A DNA stretch of 64,000 nucleotides from Paractinoplanes tereljensis. GTDB taxonomy: Bacteria; Actinomycetota; Actinomycetes; Mycobacteriales; Micromonosporaceae. A program made the translations under genes and the position numbers. This document shows positions 1-8,002 of the stretch, piece by piece; position 1 is the stretch's first letter, and every line of letters begins with the position of its first letter. The stretch is from contig NZ_BOMY01000033.1 of NCBI RefSeq assembly GCF_016862435.1, forward strand, positions 62,001-126,000. The letters are read 5' to 3'. The notes beneath the pieces were generated by a model that ran no database searches, had not been told where the DNA came from, and saw nothing but the letters and a program-made list of their open reading frames with translations.

Positions 1-709
1 TGAACTGGGCGAAGTTCGCCGGCAGCGGGACGCCGAGCGCGTCCTGCACCCGGGCCCGCAGGTTGTCCGGTATCTCGCCGCTGCTCAGGTCGGGCAGGGT
101 GATCTGCTTGCCGAACAGCGTGGGCAACTGGGCGCTCAGGTTCCGCAGCACCTGGTTGATCAGCGGCAACAGGTCGATGTCGACATGGTCGGCGGTCGCG
201 CCGATCACCTCGCTGCGGTCCTCCACGATGGCCAGCACCCGCTGGTGGGCGCGCCGGTTCAGCTCGATCCAAATGCCCTGGAACCCGTCGCTCTGCAGCA
301 CGTTCGTCACGGTCCGGTCGACCGCCTGCCGCAGCTGCCCGGTGATCGGGCCGGCCACGAACGCAGCCTGCTGCGGCAGCACCTCGGTGATCCGCCGCTG
401 CACGTCGAGCACCTCGAACACCTGGGTGGTCGTGTACTCCGCGACCGCGGTCGCCACCTGCGGGTCCTTCGGCAGCGGCGCGACCGTGGACACCCAGCGG
501 CCGGTGCTCAGGACGGTGGTCGCGGCCCACAGCCCGACGACGCTCGCGACAAGCGCGAACGCGGTGATGGTGATGAAGACGGCCGCGGCGACCCGGCGCA
601 GGGAGAGCAGAGCGAACTCCCGGCGCCGCCGATCGTCGAGACGACCCTGGAGGGTGGCGAGCTCGGCGCGCAGGCGCTCGATCTCGACGGGCGCTTCCGT
701 GTACGTCAT
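1..709 (-). CDS. Actinobacterial integral membrane protein (partial, C-terminus beyond window)
   Basis: The reading frame is open from an ATG at 709 to the left edge, so only about 236 N-terminal residues are present. The start is supported by an AGGGGG ribosome site just upstream. The protein begins with a charged, coiled-coil-like stretch (residues about 5-30, starting MTYTEAPVEIERLRAEL). One strong membrane segment follows (about 36-60), then a polar outside or periplasmic-type region with few cysteines. It resembles a conserved actinobacterial membrane protein family without known function. Two overlapping plus-strand frames are shadows. The gene points away from the DUF1269 gene, and the tandem dyads at 764-808 lie in the shared divergent region, so it may belong to the same regulon. 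Function unknown. Confidence 0.7.
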   Translation of the reverse strand, partial: MTYTEAPVEIERLRAELATLQGRLDDRRRREFALLSLRRVAAAVFITITAFALVASVVGLWAATTVLSTGRWVSTVAPLPKDPQVATAVAEYTTTQVFEVLDVQRRITEVLPQQAAFVAGPITGQLRQAVDRTVTNVLQSDGFQGIWIELNRRAHQRVLAIVEDRSEVIGATADHVDIDLLPLINQVLRNLSAQLPTLFGKQITLPDLSSGEIPDNLRARVQDALGVPLPANFAQF

Positions 710-763
710 CAATGCCCCCTGAACTCGGCTTTCCCAGGCTCGCCGGGCGGGGTCCCGGGGGCG

Positions 764-780
764 TCATCCGGCACGAATGA
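764..780. promoter_or_regulatory. 17-bp dyad operator, copy 1
   Basis: TCATCCG-gca-CGAATGA, a 7-3-7 inverted repeat with one mismatch between arms. It is the first of two copies between the divergent membrane-protein gene and the DUF1269 gene. Its right edge lies 94 nt before the DUF1269 start. Confidence 0.65.
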
Positions 781-791
781 AGGGCATCGGT

Positions 792-808
792 TCATTCCCC
801 CGGTATGA
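792..808. promoter_or_regulatory. 17-bp dyad operator, copy 2
   Basis: TCATTCC-ccc-GGTATGA, with the same 7-3-7 layout. It is centred 28 bp from copy 1, so the two lie on nearly the same face of the helix allowing for a small offset. Its right edge is 66 nt before the DUF1269 start at 875. Confidence 0.65.
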
Positions 809-874
809 GGAAGGCGCCGCCGCGGTGTGGCTGACTGGGCTGGCATCGCGACATACCGAGAAAGGGCGTGAATC

Positions 875-1378
875 ATGGCAACACTGGTCGCCATCGGGTA
901 TCCCGACGAGACCACGGCGACGGCCGCGTCGCTGGAGGCCGACCGGCTGTCCAAGGACCTGATCCTGCAGCCGGACGCGATCGCGGTGATCATCCGCGAT
1001 CGTGAGGGCAAGTACCACGTGACCACGAACCACCACGCCGTCGGCGGCGGTGCCACGTGGGGGATGTTCTGGGGGCTGCTGTTCGGGCTGCTCTTCTTCA
1101 TCCCGGTGATCGGCATGGCAGTCGGCGCCGGGCTCGGCGCCCTGATGGGCAAGCTGACCAAGGGCTCGATCAACAAGCAGTTCCAGGATCAGGTGCGCGA
1201 CCTGCTGCAGCCGGGCACGTCGGCGCTGTTCCTGATCGTCGAGAAGTCCACCCCGGACAAGGCGATCGACGCACTGAAGAAGTACGGCGGCACGGTACTC
1301 AAGTCGTCGCTGTCCAAGGAGGACGAGGCCGAGTTGCAGGAGGCGCTGCACGGCTCGGACGCGGCCGCCACTGTCTGA
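875..1378 (+). CDS. DUF1269 family protein with glycine-rich membrane hairpin
   Basis: 167 residues, starting MATLVAIGYPDETTATAA; ATG with GAAAGGGCG upstream. The N-terminal ferredoxin-like half ends with HHAVGGGATWGMFWG. A hydrophobic Gly-rich hairpin follows (about 60-93, with FFIPVIGMAVGAGLGALMG), then a second alpha/beta half containing TSALFLIVEKSTPDKAIDALKKYGG. This layout is typical of DUF1269 (COG4803), small proteins often found near stress genes with no proven biochemical role. It stands alone, with two copies of the 17-bp dyad upstream, so stress regulation is inferred. The fold relates to the DUF6325 proteins further right. Confidence 0.85.
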   Translation: MATLVAIGYPDETTATAASLEADRLSKDLILQPDAIAVIIRDREGKYHVTTNHHAVGGGATWGMFWGLLFGLLFFIPVIGMAVGAGLGALMGKLTKGSINKQFQDQVRDLLQPGTSALFLIVEKSTPDKAIDALKKYGGTVLKSSLSKEDEAELQEALHGSDAAATV

Positions 1379-1399
1379 CCTATCCGCGGCCTGCGTCGT

Positions 1400-1416
1400 T
1401 CATCCGTCTCGAATGA
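1400..1416. promoter_or_regulatory. 17-bp dyad operator, copy 3
   Basis: TCATCCG-tct-CGAATGA. It is flanked by CTGCGTC on the left and GACGCAG on the right, which extends the symmetry. The right edge is 34 nt before the glucosidase ATG at 1451. Confidence 0.7.
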
Positions 1417-1450
1417 CGCAGGCCACCCGGCCCGGGCCGACGATGAGGGC

Positions 1451-4114
1451 ATGACGAACGTCGAGCAGCAGCGCCTCGCCGACGTGTTCCCCTGGCGGCG
1501 ATGGGGCCCCTACCTCAGCGAACGGCAGTGGGGTTCGGTTCGCGAGGACTACAGTCCGGGCGGTGACGCCTGGGGCTACCTGAGCCATGACGCGGCCCGC
1601 AGCCGGGCCTACCGGTGGGGTGAGGACGGCATCGCCGGCTTCAGCGACGACCACCAGCAGCTCTGCCTGGCCCTGGCGATGTGGAACGGGCAGGACCCGA
1701 TCCTCAAGGAACGGTTCTTCGGGGTGACCAACGCCGAGGGCAACCACGGCGAGGACGTCAAGGAGTACTACTTCTACGTCGACGGCCTGCCCTCCCACGC
1801 GTACATGCGGATGATTTACAAATACCCCCAAGGCCCTTTTCCGTACGAGGACCTGGTGGCCACCAACCGCAGTCGCGGGCGCGACGCCTTTGAATACGAG
1901 CTGCTCGACACCGGCGTTTTCGACCAGGACCGCTATTTCGACGTCGAGGTGGAGTACGCGAAGGCGACGCCGGAGGACATCCTGTGCCGGATCACCGTGC
2001 ACAACCGCGGTCCGTCCGCCGCCACCATCCACCTGCTGCCGACCCTGTGGTTCCGCAACACGTGGAACGGCTCGGGGGCGGGCCGGCCCAGCCTGTTCGA
2101 GGTGCCCGGGGTGCGCGACGCCGCCGTGCTCGAGGCGCGGCATCCGGCGCTCGGCCGGCGGTGGCTGCTCTGCGAGGGCGATCACCCGCTGCTGTTCACC
2201 GACAACGAGGACGGCCAGAAGGACGGCATCGGGCGGTTCGTGGTCGAGGGCGAGACGACCGCGGTGCACACCTCGGCCGCCGGGACCAAAGCCGCGTTCC
2301 ACGTGACTGCCGAGATTGGTGCCGGCGAGTCGGCAGTACTGCGGCTACGCCTCACCGACGAGCCGGTTCCGCTCGAAGCGGTCCGGGAACGGCTGTCCCC
2401 GCCCGGCTTCGACCAGATCGTCACCCGGCGCCGGCAAGAAGCCGACGAGTTCTACGCCGACCGCCTGGGCGGCGACCTCACCGACGGCGAACGGCAGGTC
2501 GCCCGCCAGGCCCTGGCCGGGATGCTGTGGAGCAAGCAGTACTTCGGCTACGACGTGGAACGCTGGCTCACCCAGCACGGCCGGGACCCGCTCGACGCCG
2601 GCGACATCCGCAACGGTGACTGGAACCACCTGCTCGCCGACGACATCATCTCGATGCCGGACGCCTGGGAGTACCCGTGGTTCGCCGCCTGGGACCTCGC
2701 CTTCCACACTGTCGCGTTCAGCGTGATCGACCTCGACTTCGCCAAACGCCAGCTCGACCTGCTGCTCAGCCGTCGATACCTGCACCCCAACGGCCAGATC
2801 CCGGCGTACGAATGGAACTTCGGCGACGTCAACCCGCCGGTGCACGCCTGGGCCACCTATCTGGTCTACGAGCTGGACAAGGCGCAGCGCGGCGACGGCG
2901 GCGACCGGCTCTGGCTGACCACCGCCTTCCACCGGCTGGCCAAGAACTTCACGTGGTGGGTCAACCGCAAGGACGTCGACGGCCGCAACGTCTTCCAGGG
3001 CGGCTTCCTGGGCCTGGACAACATCGGGGTGTTCGACCGCAGCGCGCCGCTGCCCACCGGCGGTCACCTCGACCAGGCCGACGGCACCGCGTGGATGGCC
3101 CTGTACTGCCAGAACATGCTGCAGATCGCGCTGGAACTGGCCCGGGACGACCCGGCCTACCTCGAGCAGGCGCAGTCCTACGTCGAGCACTTCGCCTGGA
3201 TCGCGGCGGCCGTGAACGCGCCTGCCCTCGCGTCGATGTGGGACGAGGAGGACGGTTTCTTCTACGACCTGCTGCGCCTGCCGGACGGCACCGCCGTACG
3301 GCTGAAGGTCCGGTCCATGGTTGGTCTGTTGCCGCTGGCCGCCGCGACCGTCTTCGACTCGGCCGTCAGCGCCCGCTTCCCGCAGCTCATCGACGAGGCC
3401 AACCGGTTCCTCGGCCGGCACCCGAGTGTCGCCGCCGCGTTCCCGCCGGGCCGCTTTGCCGGGCGGCCCGGCAGCCACCTGCTTGCGTTGTTCGACGAGA
3501 CCCGGCTGCGCCGGATCCTGGAGCGCATGCTCGACGAGAACGAGTTCCTCAGCCCGTACGGCCTCCGCTCGCTGTCGCGCTACCACGAGGAGCACCCGTT
3601 CGAATTCGACGCGGGTGGCGCGCGGTACCGGGTCGCCTACACGCCCGCCGAGTCGGACAGCGGCATGTTCGGCGGCAACTCCAACTGGCGCGGCCCGGTC
3701 TGGTTCCCGGTCAACGCCCTGATGATCCGGGCCCTGCTCAATCTCTATGTCGGCTACGGCGACGAGTTCACCGTGGAGTGCCCGACCGGCTCCGGCGTGA
3801 AGATGACGCTGTACGACGTGGCGAAGGAACTCTCCGACCGGCTCACCCGGCTGTTCCTGCCCGCCGCGGACGGCCGCCGCCCTTGCTTCGGCGGCCAGGA
3901 GGTGTTCGACCGCGAGCACTGGCGTGATCTGCTTCTGTTCTCCGAGTACTTCCACGGCGACAACGGCGCCGGCCTCGGCGCCGCCCACCAGACCGGCTGG
4001 ACCGGGCTGGCCGCCGTCTTCCCGCTGCTGTTCGCCCGGGTCACCGGCCCGGAACTGCTGGAGCACGGGATGACCGGGATCTTCCAGGCGATCGACGACG
4101 AGGAGCCGCAATGA
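1451..4114 (+). CDS. Glycoside hydrolase family 63-type glucosidase
   Basis: 887 residues, cytoplasmic (no signal peptide). The N-terminal beta-rich part (about 1-330) carries conserved blocks such as ERFFGVTNAEGNHGEDVKEY. The C-terminal (alpha/alpha)6 barrel includes WFAAWDLAFH (about 411-420) and SGMFGGNSNWRGPVWFPVN (about 736-755), the kind of blocks that hold the acid and base residues in the GH63/MGH1-like clan. The family trims terminal alpha-glucose from oligosaccharides or compatible-solute glucosides; the exact substrate cannot be read here. The ATG start lies 34 nt after a regulatory dyad and the ribosome site is weak. The 3' end overlaps the GH13 gene by ATGA, so the two are coupled. 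A short stretch near 1815-1840 uses rare A/T-ending codons at the conserved YKYPQG block. Confidence 0.85.
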   Translation: MTNVEQQRLADVFPWRRWGPYLSERQWGSVREDYSPGGDAWGYLSHDAARSRAYRWGEDGIAGFSDDHQQLCLALAMWNGQDPILKERFFGVTNAEGNHGEDVKEYYFYVDGLPSHAYMRMIYKYPQGPFPYEDLVATNRSRGRDAFEYELLDTGVFDQDRYFDVEVEYAKATPEDILCRITVHNRGPSAATIHLLPTLWFRNTWNGSGAGRPSLFEVPGVRDAAVLEARHPALGRRWLLCEGDHPLLFTDNEDGQKDGIGRFVVEGETTAVHTSAAGTKAAFHVTAEIGAGESAVLRLRLTDEPVPLEAVRERLSPPGFDQIVTRRRQEADEFYADRLGGDLTDGERQVARQALAGMLWSKQYFGYDVERWLTQHGRDPLDAGDIRNGDWNHLLADDIISMPDAWEYPWFAAWDLAFHTVAFSVIDLDFAKRQLDLLLSRRYLHPNGQIPAYEWNFGDVNPPVHAWATYLVYELDKAQRGDGGDRLWLTTAFHRLAKNFTWWVNRKDVDGRNVFQGGFLGLDNIGVFDRSAPLPTGGHLDQADGTAWMALYCQNMLQIALELARDDPAYLEQAQSYVEHFAWIAAAVNAPALASMWDEEDGFFYDLLRLPDGTAVRLKVRSMVGLLPLAAATVFDSAVSARFPQLIDEANRFLGRHPSVAAAFPPGRFAGRPGSHLLALFDETRLRRILERMLDENEFLSPYGLRSLSRYHEEHPFEFDAGGARYRVAYTPAESDSGMFGGNSNWRGPVWFPVNALMIRALLNLYVGYGDEFTVECPTGSGVKMTLYDVAKELSDRLTRLFLPAADGRRPCFGGQEVFDREHWRDLLLFSEYFHGDNGAGLGAAHQTGWTGLAAVFPLLFARVTGPELLEHGMTGIFQAIDDEEPQ

Positions 4115-5571
4115 CCGCCCCGGTGGTGTACGAGATCGACGCCTGGCCGTGGCTGACCGGGATGCGCCTGCGGTTCGGGCACGACATCACCCTCGCCGAC
4201 ATCCCGGCCGAGGTGTGGGACGAGACGATCCCGCCCGGCACCGACGCGGTGTGGCTGATGGGGGTCTGGGAGCGCAGCCCGGCCGGTCTGGTCGTGGCCC
4301 GCGCCAACCAGGACCTGCAGCGTTCCTTCCGCGCGGCCCTGCCCGACCTGCGGCCGTCCGACCTGGTGGGATCCCCGTACTGCGTGCGCCGCTATGTGGT
4401 GGACGAGAACTTCGGTGGGCCGGCCGCGCTCGGCGCCTGCCGGGCCGAGCTGGCCCGCCGCGGCCTGCGGCTGTTCCTCGACTACGTGCCCAACCATGTT
4501 GCTCCCGACCACCCCGCGGTGGCCGAGGAGCCGGATTGGTTCGTCAACGGCGACGAATCCGATCTGGCTCGCGAACCGGACGGCTGGTTCCGGGTCGGTG
4601 GCCGGATCATCGCCCGCGGCCGGGACCCGTACTTCCCGCCGTGGCCGGACGTCGCCCAGCTGAACGCGTTCGCGCCGGGCCTGCGCGCGGCGGCGGTCCG
4701 GGCCCTGTCCGGGATCGCCACCCAGTGCGACGGCATCCGCTGCGACATGGCCATGCTGCTGACCACCGACGTCTTCGCCCGCACCTGGGGTGCGCACGCC
4801 GGTCCCGCCCCGGCCACCGAGTTCTGGCCGTCGGTGATCGGGGAGTTGCGACCGGCCCATCCCGGGGTGGTGCTGATCGCCGAGGCGTACTGGGACATGG
4901 AGTGGACCCTGCAGCAGCAGGGCTTCGACTACTGCTACGACAAGCGGCTCTACGACCGGCTGGCCCACGAGGACGCCGAGTCGGTCCGCAAGCACGTCGC
5001 GGCCGGCCGTGATTACCAGGACAAACTCATCCGGTTCATCGAGAACCACGACGAGCCGCGGGCGGCCGAGGCCTTCCCGGCCGGGCGCGACCGGGCCGCC
5101 GCGGTCGCGATCGCCACCCTGCCCGGGGCGACGCTCTGGCACGACGGCGAGTTCGAGGGCCGGCGGACCCGGTTGCCGGTCTTCCTGGGCCGGTTCCCCG
5201 ACGAGCCGGTCGACGCCGACCTGCGTGCCTTCCACCACCGCCTGCTGGCCGTGGTGTCCGGCCTGCGGCGCGGCGACTGGGCCCAGCTGGAGACCCGGGG
5301 CTGGCCGGACAACCCGACCCACCACGACGTGCTCGCCTGGACCTGGCACGACGACGTGCCGCACCACCTGGCCGTGATCAACCTGTCCGACCACCCCAGC
5401 CAGTGCCGGGTCAGCCTGCCCTGGCCGGCCCTCGACGGTCGCTCCTGGCGGCTGATCGACCTGCTCGACGGGGGTGTCTTCGACCGCGACGGCGGCGAGC
5501 TGGCCCGCGACGGCCTCTACGTCGACCTGCCCCCGTGGGGCCGGCACCTGCTGGCGGTCACCGCCGTCTGA
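4111..5571 (+). CDS. Alpha-amylase family (GH13) glycosidase
   Basis: 486 residues. It shows the GH13 conserved regions: FLDYVPNHVAPDHP (region I), CDGIRCDMAML with the predicted nucleophile Asp at about residue 212, VLIAEAYWD with the acid/base Glu at about 257, and FIENHDEPR (about 308-316, region IV). The C-terminal beta domain ends in PWGRHLLAV. There is no signal peptide, so it acts on an internal alpha-glucan or alpha-glucoside such as glycogen or a trehalose-like compound. It is translationally coupled to the GH63 gene (ATGA overlap), and the two probably process one stored carbohydrate. It shares the dyad at 1400-1416. Substrate unknown. Confidence 0.85.
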   Translation: MTAPVVYEIDAWPWLTGMRLRFGHDITLADIPAEVWDETIPPGTDAVWLMGVWERSPAGLVVARANQDLQRSFRAALPDLRPSDLVGSPYCVRRYVVDENFGGPAALGACRAELARRGLRLFLDYVPNHVAPDHPAVAEEPDWFVNGDESDLAREPDGWFRVGGRIIARGRDPYFPPWPDVAQLNAFAPGLRAAAVRALSGIATQCDGIRCDMAMLLTTDVFARTWGAHAGPAPATEFWPSVIGELRPAHPGVVLIAEAYWDMEWTLQQQGFDYCYDKRLYDRLAHEDAESVRKHVAAGRDYQDKLIRFIENHDEPRAAEAFPAGRDRAAAVAIATLPGATLWHDGEFEGRRTRLPVFLGRFPDEPVDADLRAFHHRLLAVVSGLRRGDWAQLETRGWPDNPTHHDVLAWTWHDDVPHHLAVINLSDHPSQCRVSLPWPALDGRSWRLIDLLDGGVFDRDGGELARDGLYVDLPPWGRHLLAVTAV

Positions 5572-5593
5572 CAACCGCACCGCTGCTGCCCGC

Positions 5594-5610
5594 TCATTCG
5601 CCACGGGTGA
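5594..5610. promoter_or_regulatory. 17-bp dyad operator, copy 4
   Basis: TCATTCG-cca-CGGGTGA. Its right edge is 34 nt before the ATG at 5645, the same spacing as at copies 3 and 8. This favours the ATG over the in-frame GTG at 5621 as the true start. Confidence 0.65.
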
Positions 5611-5644
5611 TACGGGGTGGGTGACGGCGGCGGATGCTGACCAC

Positions 5645-6058
5645 ATGGCATTGGGTCCGCTGGAACTCGTCGTTCTGTGCTTTCCCGCATCCCGCCTCAA
5701 CGACGGCGTCCTCGCGACGCTCGAACGCCTCGACAGCGCACCCGGGGTACGGGTGGTCGACGTGCTCGTCGTCCGCACCGACGCCGTTGGCGGGGCCTGT
5801 GGGGTGGAACTCTCCGAGCTGCCCGGCCTGGCAGTCGACCCGGTGGCCATCGTTCGACTGGCCACCGGACTGATCACCGAGACCGACGTCGACGAGGTCG
5901 GCGCGCTCGTCGACCAGCAGACCGACGCGCTCGCCGTCCTCGTCGAACACCTGTGGGTCAGAGACCTTGCCGACAAGGTCGCCACCATCGACGGCACCCT
6001 CCTGACACTGCTGCACATACCGGCAGTCCAGGAGGTCTACGCCATCGCCGGAACGTGA
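5645..6058 (+). CDS. DUF6325 family protein (first of pair)
   Basis: 137 residues, beginning MALGPLELVVLCFPASRLNDG. The pattern is GPLE-hydrophobic-FP, then VRVVDVLVVRTDAVGG, then a C-terminal LAVLVEHLWVRDLADKVA block. This matches the small alpha/beta DUF6325 family, related to DUF1269. I chose ATG 5645 because it keeps the 34-nt spacing to the dyad; GTG 5621 is in frame and possible. It is followed by a paralogue and a SHOCT protein, a grouping seen in other actinobacteria. The role is unknown; placement in the dyad-controlled set suggests a stress function. Confidence 0.75.
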   Translation: MALGPLELVVLCFPASRLNDGVLATLERLDSAPGVRVVDVLVVRTDAVGGACGVELSELPGLAVDPVAIVRLATGLITETDVDEVGALVDQQTDALAVLVEHLWVRDLADKVATIDGTLLTLLHIPAVQEVYAIAGT

Positions 6059-6070
6059 GCCGGAACGTGA
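6047..6070 (+). repeat. 12-bp perfect tandem duplication
   Basis: GCCGGAACGTGA occurs twice in tandem. The first copy contains the stop codon of the first DUF6325 gene. It looks like a recent local duplication. Confidence 0.8.
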
Positions 6071-6082
6071 GAGGGGAAATCA

Positions 6083-6517
6083 GTGGAAGTGACGGAGATG
6101 GGGCCGGTCGACTACCTGTGCATCGAGTTCCCGCCGGGCAGCCGCACCGGTGCCGGCCTGCCGATGCTTGTCGACCTGGTGGAGAGGCACCTCATTCGGA
6201 TCCTCGACCTGCGGTTCCTGCGCAAGGCCGCGGACGGCACGGTCGCCGAGCTGGACGGCGAGCAGATCGGCGACGGCCTGGCCCTGTTCCAGGGCGCCGC
6301 GTCCGGGATGCTCGGCAACGACGACCTGGTCGAGGCGGCGAACGCCCTGGAAGCGGGCAGCGCCGCGGTTCTGATCGTCTACGAGAACACCTGGGCCGCA
6401 CCGCTGGCCGTGACACTACGACAGGCCGGCGCCCAGCTCGTCGCCGGCGGCCGCATCCCGGTGCAGGCGCTGCTGGCCGCGCTGGAGGCCTCCGAGACCG
6501 ACTACGCGAGGAGCTGA
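6083..6517 (+). CDS. DUF6325 family protein (second of pair)
   Basis: 144 residues from GTG 6083, which has GAGAGGGG 6 nt upstream; ATG 6098 is an alternative. It shows the family pattern clearly: MGPVDYLCIEFPPGSR, IRILDLRFLRKAADGTV, then AAVLIVYENTWAAPLAVTLRQAG and LVAGGRIPVQALLAALEA. It is a paralogue of the preceding gene and is co-transcribed with it and with the SHOCT gene, which starts 2 nt after its stop. Function unknown. Confidence 0.82.
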   Translation: MEVTEMGPVDYLCIEFPPGSRTGAGLPMLVDLVERHLIRILDLRFLRKAADGTVAELDGEQIGDGLALFQGAASGMLGNDDLVEAANALEAGSAAVLIVYENTWAAPLAVTLRQAGAQLVAGGRIPVQALLAALEASETDYARS

Positions 6518-6519
6518 CC

Positions 6520-6774
6520 ATGGGACTGCTCAGGGGAGTGGCGCGCACCGCGGTCATCGCGGGCACCGCCACCGCCGTGTCCAACCGGGTGTCTCGCCGG
6601 CAGTACGGCCGCTGGTCCCAGCAGGCCGAGGAAGAGCAGCCGCAGGAGGCGCCGGCGGCGGACGACCCGCAGTCGCGCCTCGCCGCACTCCAGCAGCTCG
6701 GCGAGCTGAAGGCGCAGGGCGTCCTCAGCGAGGCCGAGTTCGAGCAGGAGAAGGCGAGGATTCTGGGATCTTGA
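6520..6774 (+). CDS. Small SHOCT-domain protein
   Basis: 84 residues. The N-terminal segment MGLLRGVARTAVIAGTATAV is short and weakly hydrophobic. An acidic Gln/Glu/Ala linker follows (about 30-48). The C-terminal SHOCT motif is LQQLGELKAQGVLSEAEFEQ (about 57-76). SHOCT domains are short oligomerisation or localisation tags found at protein ends. It is the last gene of the DUF6325 operon, just before a strong terminator. The annotated start is the ATG at 6520, two bases after the previous stop codon; the much longer open frame upstream is a shadow of the preceding genes. Confidence 0.8.
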   Translation: MGLLRGVARTAVIAGTATAVSNRVSRRQYGRWSQQAEEEQPQEAPAADDPQSRLAALQQLGELKAQGVLSEAEFEQEKARILGS

Positions 6775-6790
6775 TTCCGGGGGTGAGAGA

Positions 6791-6830
6791 CGCCGGCCGC
6801 CGATGGCAGGGAGACCATCGGCGGCCGGCG
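6791..6830. terminator. Strong bidirectional hairpin terminator
   Basis: A 16-bp perfect stem (6791-6806 with 6815-6830) and an 8-nt loop lie between the converging SHOCT and M48 genes. There is no clear T run, as is common in actinobacteria. Confidence 0.8.
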
Positions 6831-6839
6831 TTGCCCGTG

Positions 6840-7697
6840 TCAGGCGGTGGTCCGGGCGGCCTGGTGCTTCTTCAGCAGGCCCAGCCGGAACAGGTGCTCG
6901 AGCCGGCGCACGGTGAACGGATGCGACATCGGCAGCTGGGCCAGCCCGGTCCAGAAGCCGTGCAGCTTCCGGCCCTGGCTGAGCAGTTCGTCCACGTTGA
7001 CGTCGTTCTCCACGTACCGGCCGGCGGTCAGCACGATCAGCCCGTTCACGCCGGTCGGGCACAGGTGGGCGCCGTGCCGGTCGCACGAGTACTCACGCAG
7101 CCGGGAAAGCGCCGGGCCGAGCAGCGGGATGCGCTCCGAGTACGCCACCGCCAGCTGGTACCACAGCGCGACGTGATGGAGCCGGATATGGCCGAGTTCA
7201 TGACCGAGGATGAACCGCAGCCCGTCCCGATTGTTGTTGTACAGGTTCGCGAACAGTTCGTTGGACAGCACCACGTAGTCGTGCCCGGTCGCCTGGGCCG
7301 CGAACGCGTTCAGCGCGCCGTTGCCGTTGCCCAGATAGATGACCGGCCGGCGACGCAGGCCCAGTTCGTGGGCGAATTCGTCGGCGGTGGCATAGATCTC
7401 CGGGAACTGGCGCGGCGACAGCTCGACCGCGGAGCCGCGCACCGACGCCCGCTGCGTCTCGCGCACGATCACCAGGGCCGGGATGAGCAGGAGCAACCCG
7501 ATGAACGCCGAGCGGATCGTGACACCCCAGCCCGACTCGCGGACCGCCTGCGGCACGAACGGCAACGTCGCCGCGGCGTTCAGGATCACCAGGATGATGA
7601 GCACGTTGAGCGCCACCATGAAGGCGAAGAACGGCACCTCGACCGGGTGGCGAAGCCGGCGATCGGGCAGTGGTGGAGCACCGGTGGACCTCGTCAC
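6840..7697 (-). CDS. M48 family zinc metallopeptidase, membrane-bound
   Basis: 285 residues from GTG 7697, with GAGGAGG upstream. Two hydrophobic segments (about 20-45 and 60-82) are followed by the protease domain with HELGH (about 163-167) and a downstream Glu in REYSCDRHG (about 203-211), the M48 zinc ligands. Relatives of HtpX in this family degrade damaged membrane proteins. The C-terminal SHPFTVRRLEHLFRL is typical of actinobacterial members. A 17-bp dyad lies 57 nt upstream, so it is likely part of the same stress regulon. Confidence 0.87.
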   Translation of the reverse strand: MTRSTGAPPLPDRRLRHPVEVPFFAFMVALNVLIILVILNAAATLPFVPQAVRESGWGVTIRSAFIGLLLLIPALVIVRETQRASVRGSAVELSPRQFPEIYATADEFAHELGLRRRPVIYLGNGNGALNAFAAQATGHDYVVLSNELFANLYNNNRDGLRFILGHELGHIRLHHVALWYQLAVAYSERIPLLGPALSRLREYSCDRHGAHLCPTGVNGLIVLTAGRYVENDVNVDELLSQGRKLHGFWTGLAQLPMSHPFTVRRLEHLFRLGLLKKHQAARTTA

Positions 7698-7754
7698 GAT
7701 TCCTCCTCGAAAGTGGGCACGACGTGAGGGTCGCCCGCTTCGGAGGTCGTCGCT

Positions 7755-7771
7755 TCATACCGGCGGGATGA
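7755..7771. promoter_or_regulatory. 17-bp dyad operator, copy 5
   Basis: TCATACC-ggc-GGGATGA. Its edge is 57 nt from the M48 start on the minus strand. It is 231 nt from the LuxR gene on the plus strand, so it more likely serves the protease. Confidence 0.65.
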
Positions 7772-8002
7772 GCCGATGAAACGACACACGGTTGCGTTCC
7801 CGATCAGTCCTGTGTTGGGCTGTTGTGCGAAGAAGCAGTACACAATGGACGACAATTACGTACAGTCATGTCCGAGCTGTGAATTCCTGCTGCGGACCAG
7901 GGATGAATCGGTGGCGGGAATGACCTTCCGTAAGAGTGGTCGTCGTCGCTCGGAGTTTCCTCTTGGCCGCCGGCGGGCCACGACCGCGGGGGTGGTTGTC
8001 GC
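7772..8002. other. Intergenic region upstream of LuxR regulator
   Basis: About 230 bp, more A/T-rich than its surroundings. It contains the palindrome TACGTA near 7858 and a weak dyad-like sequence at 7866-7882. A 76-residue open frame here has no family resemblance and no good ribosome site. I read the stretch as the promoter region of the regulator at 8003. Confidence 0.4.

Noticed and set aside
2345..4111. 588-residue minus-strand open frame across the GH63 gene
   Set aside because: It is a mirror of the high-GC third positions of the real gene. The product is an Arg/Val/Gly/Glu-biased sequence without family resemblance. Many similar long frames (for example 3754-6018, 8645-10666, 41230-46023 and 58629-61682) were left out for the same reason.
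7866..7882. Dyad-like TCATGTC-cga-GCTGTGA before the LuxR gene
   Set aside because: The inner arm positions do not pair and do not match the consensus of the ten other sites, so I did not count it as an operator.
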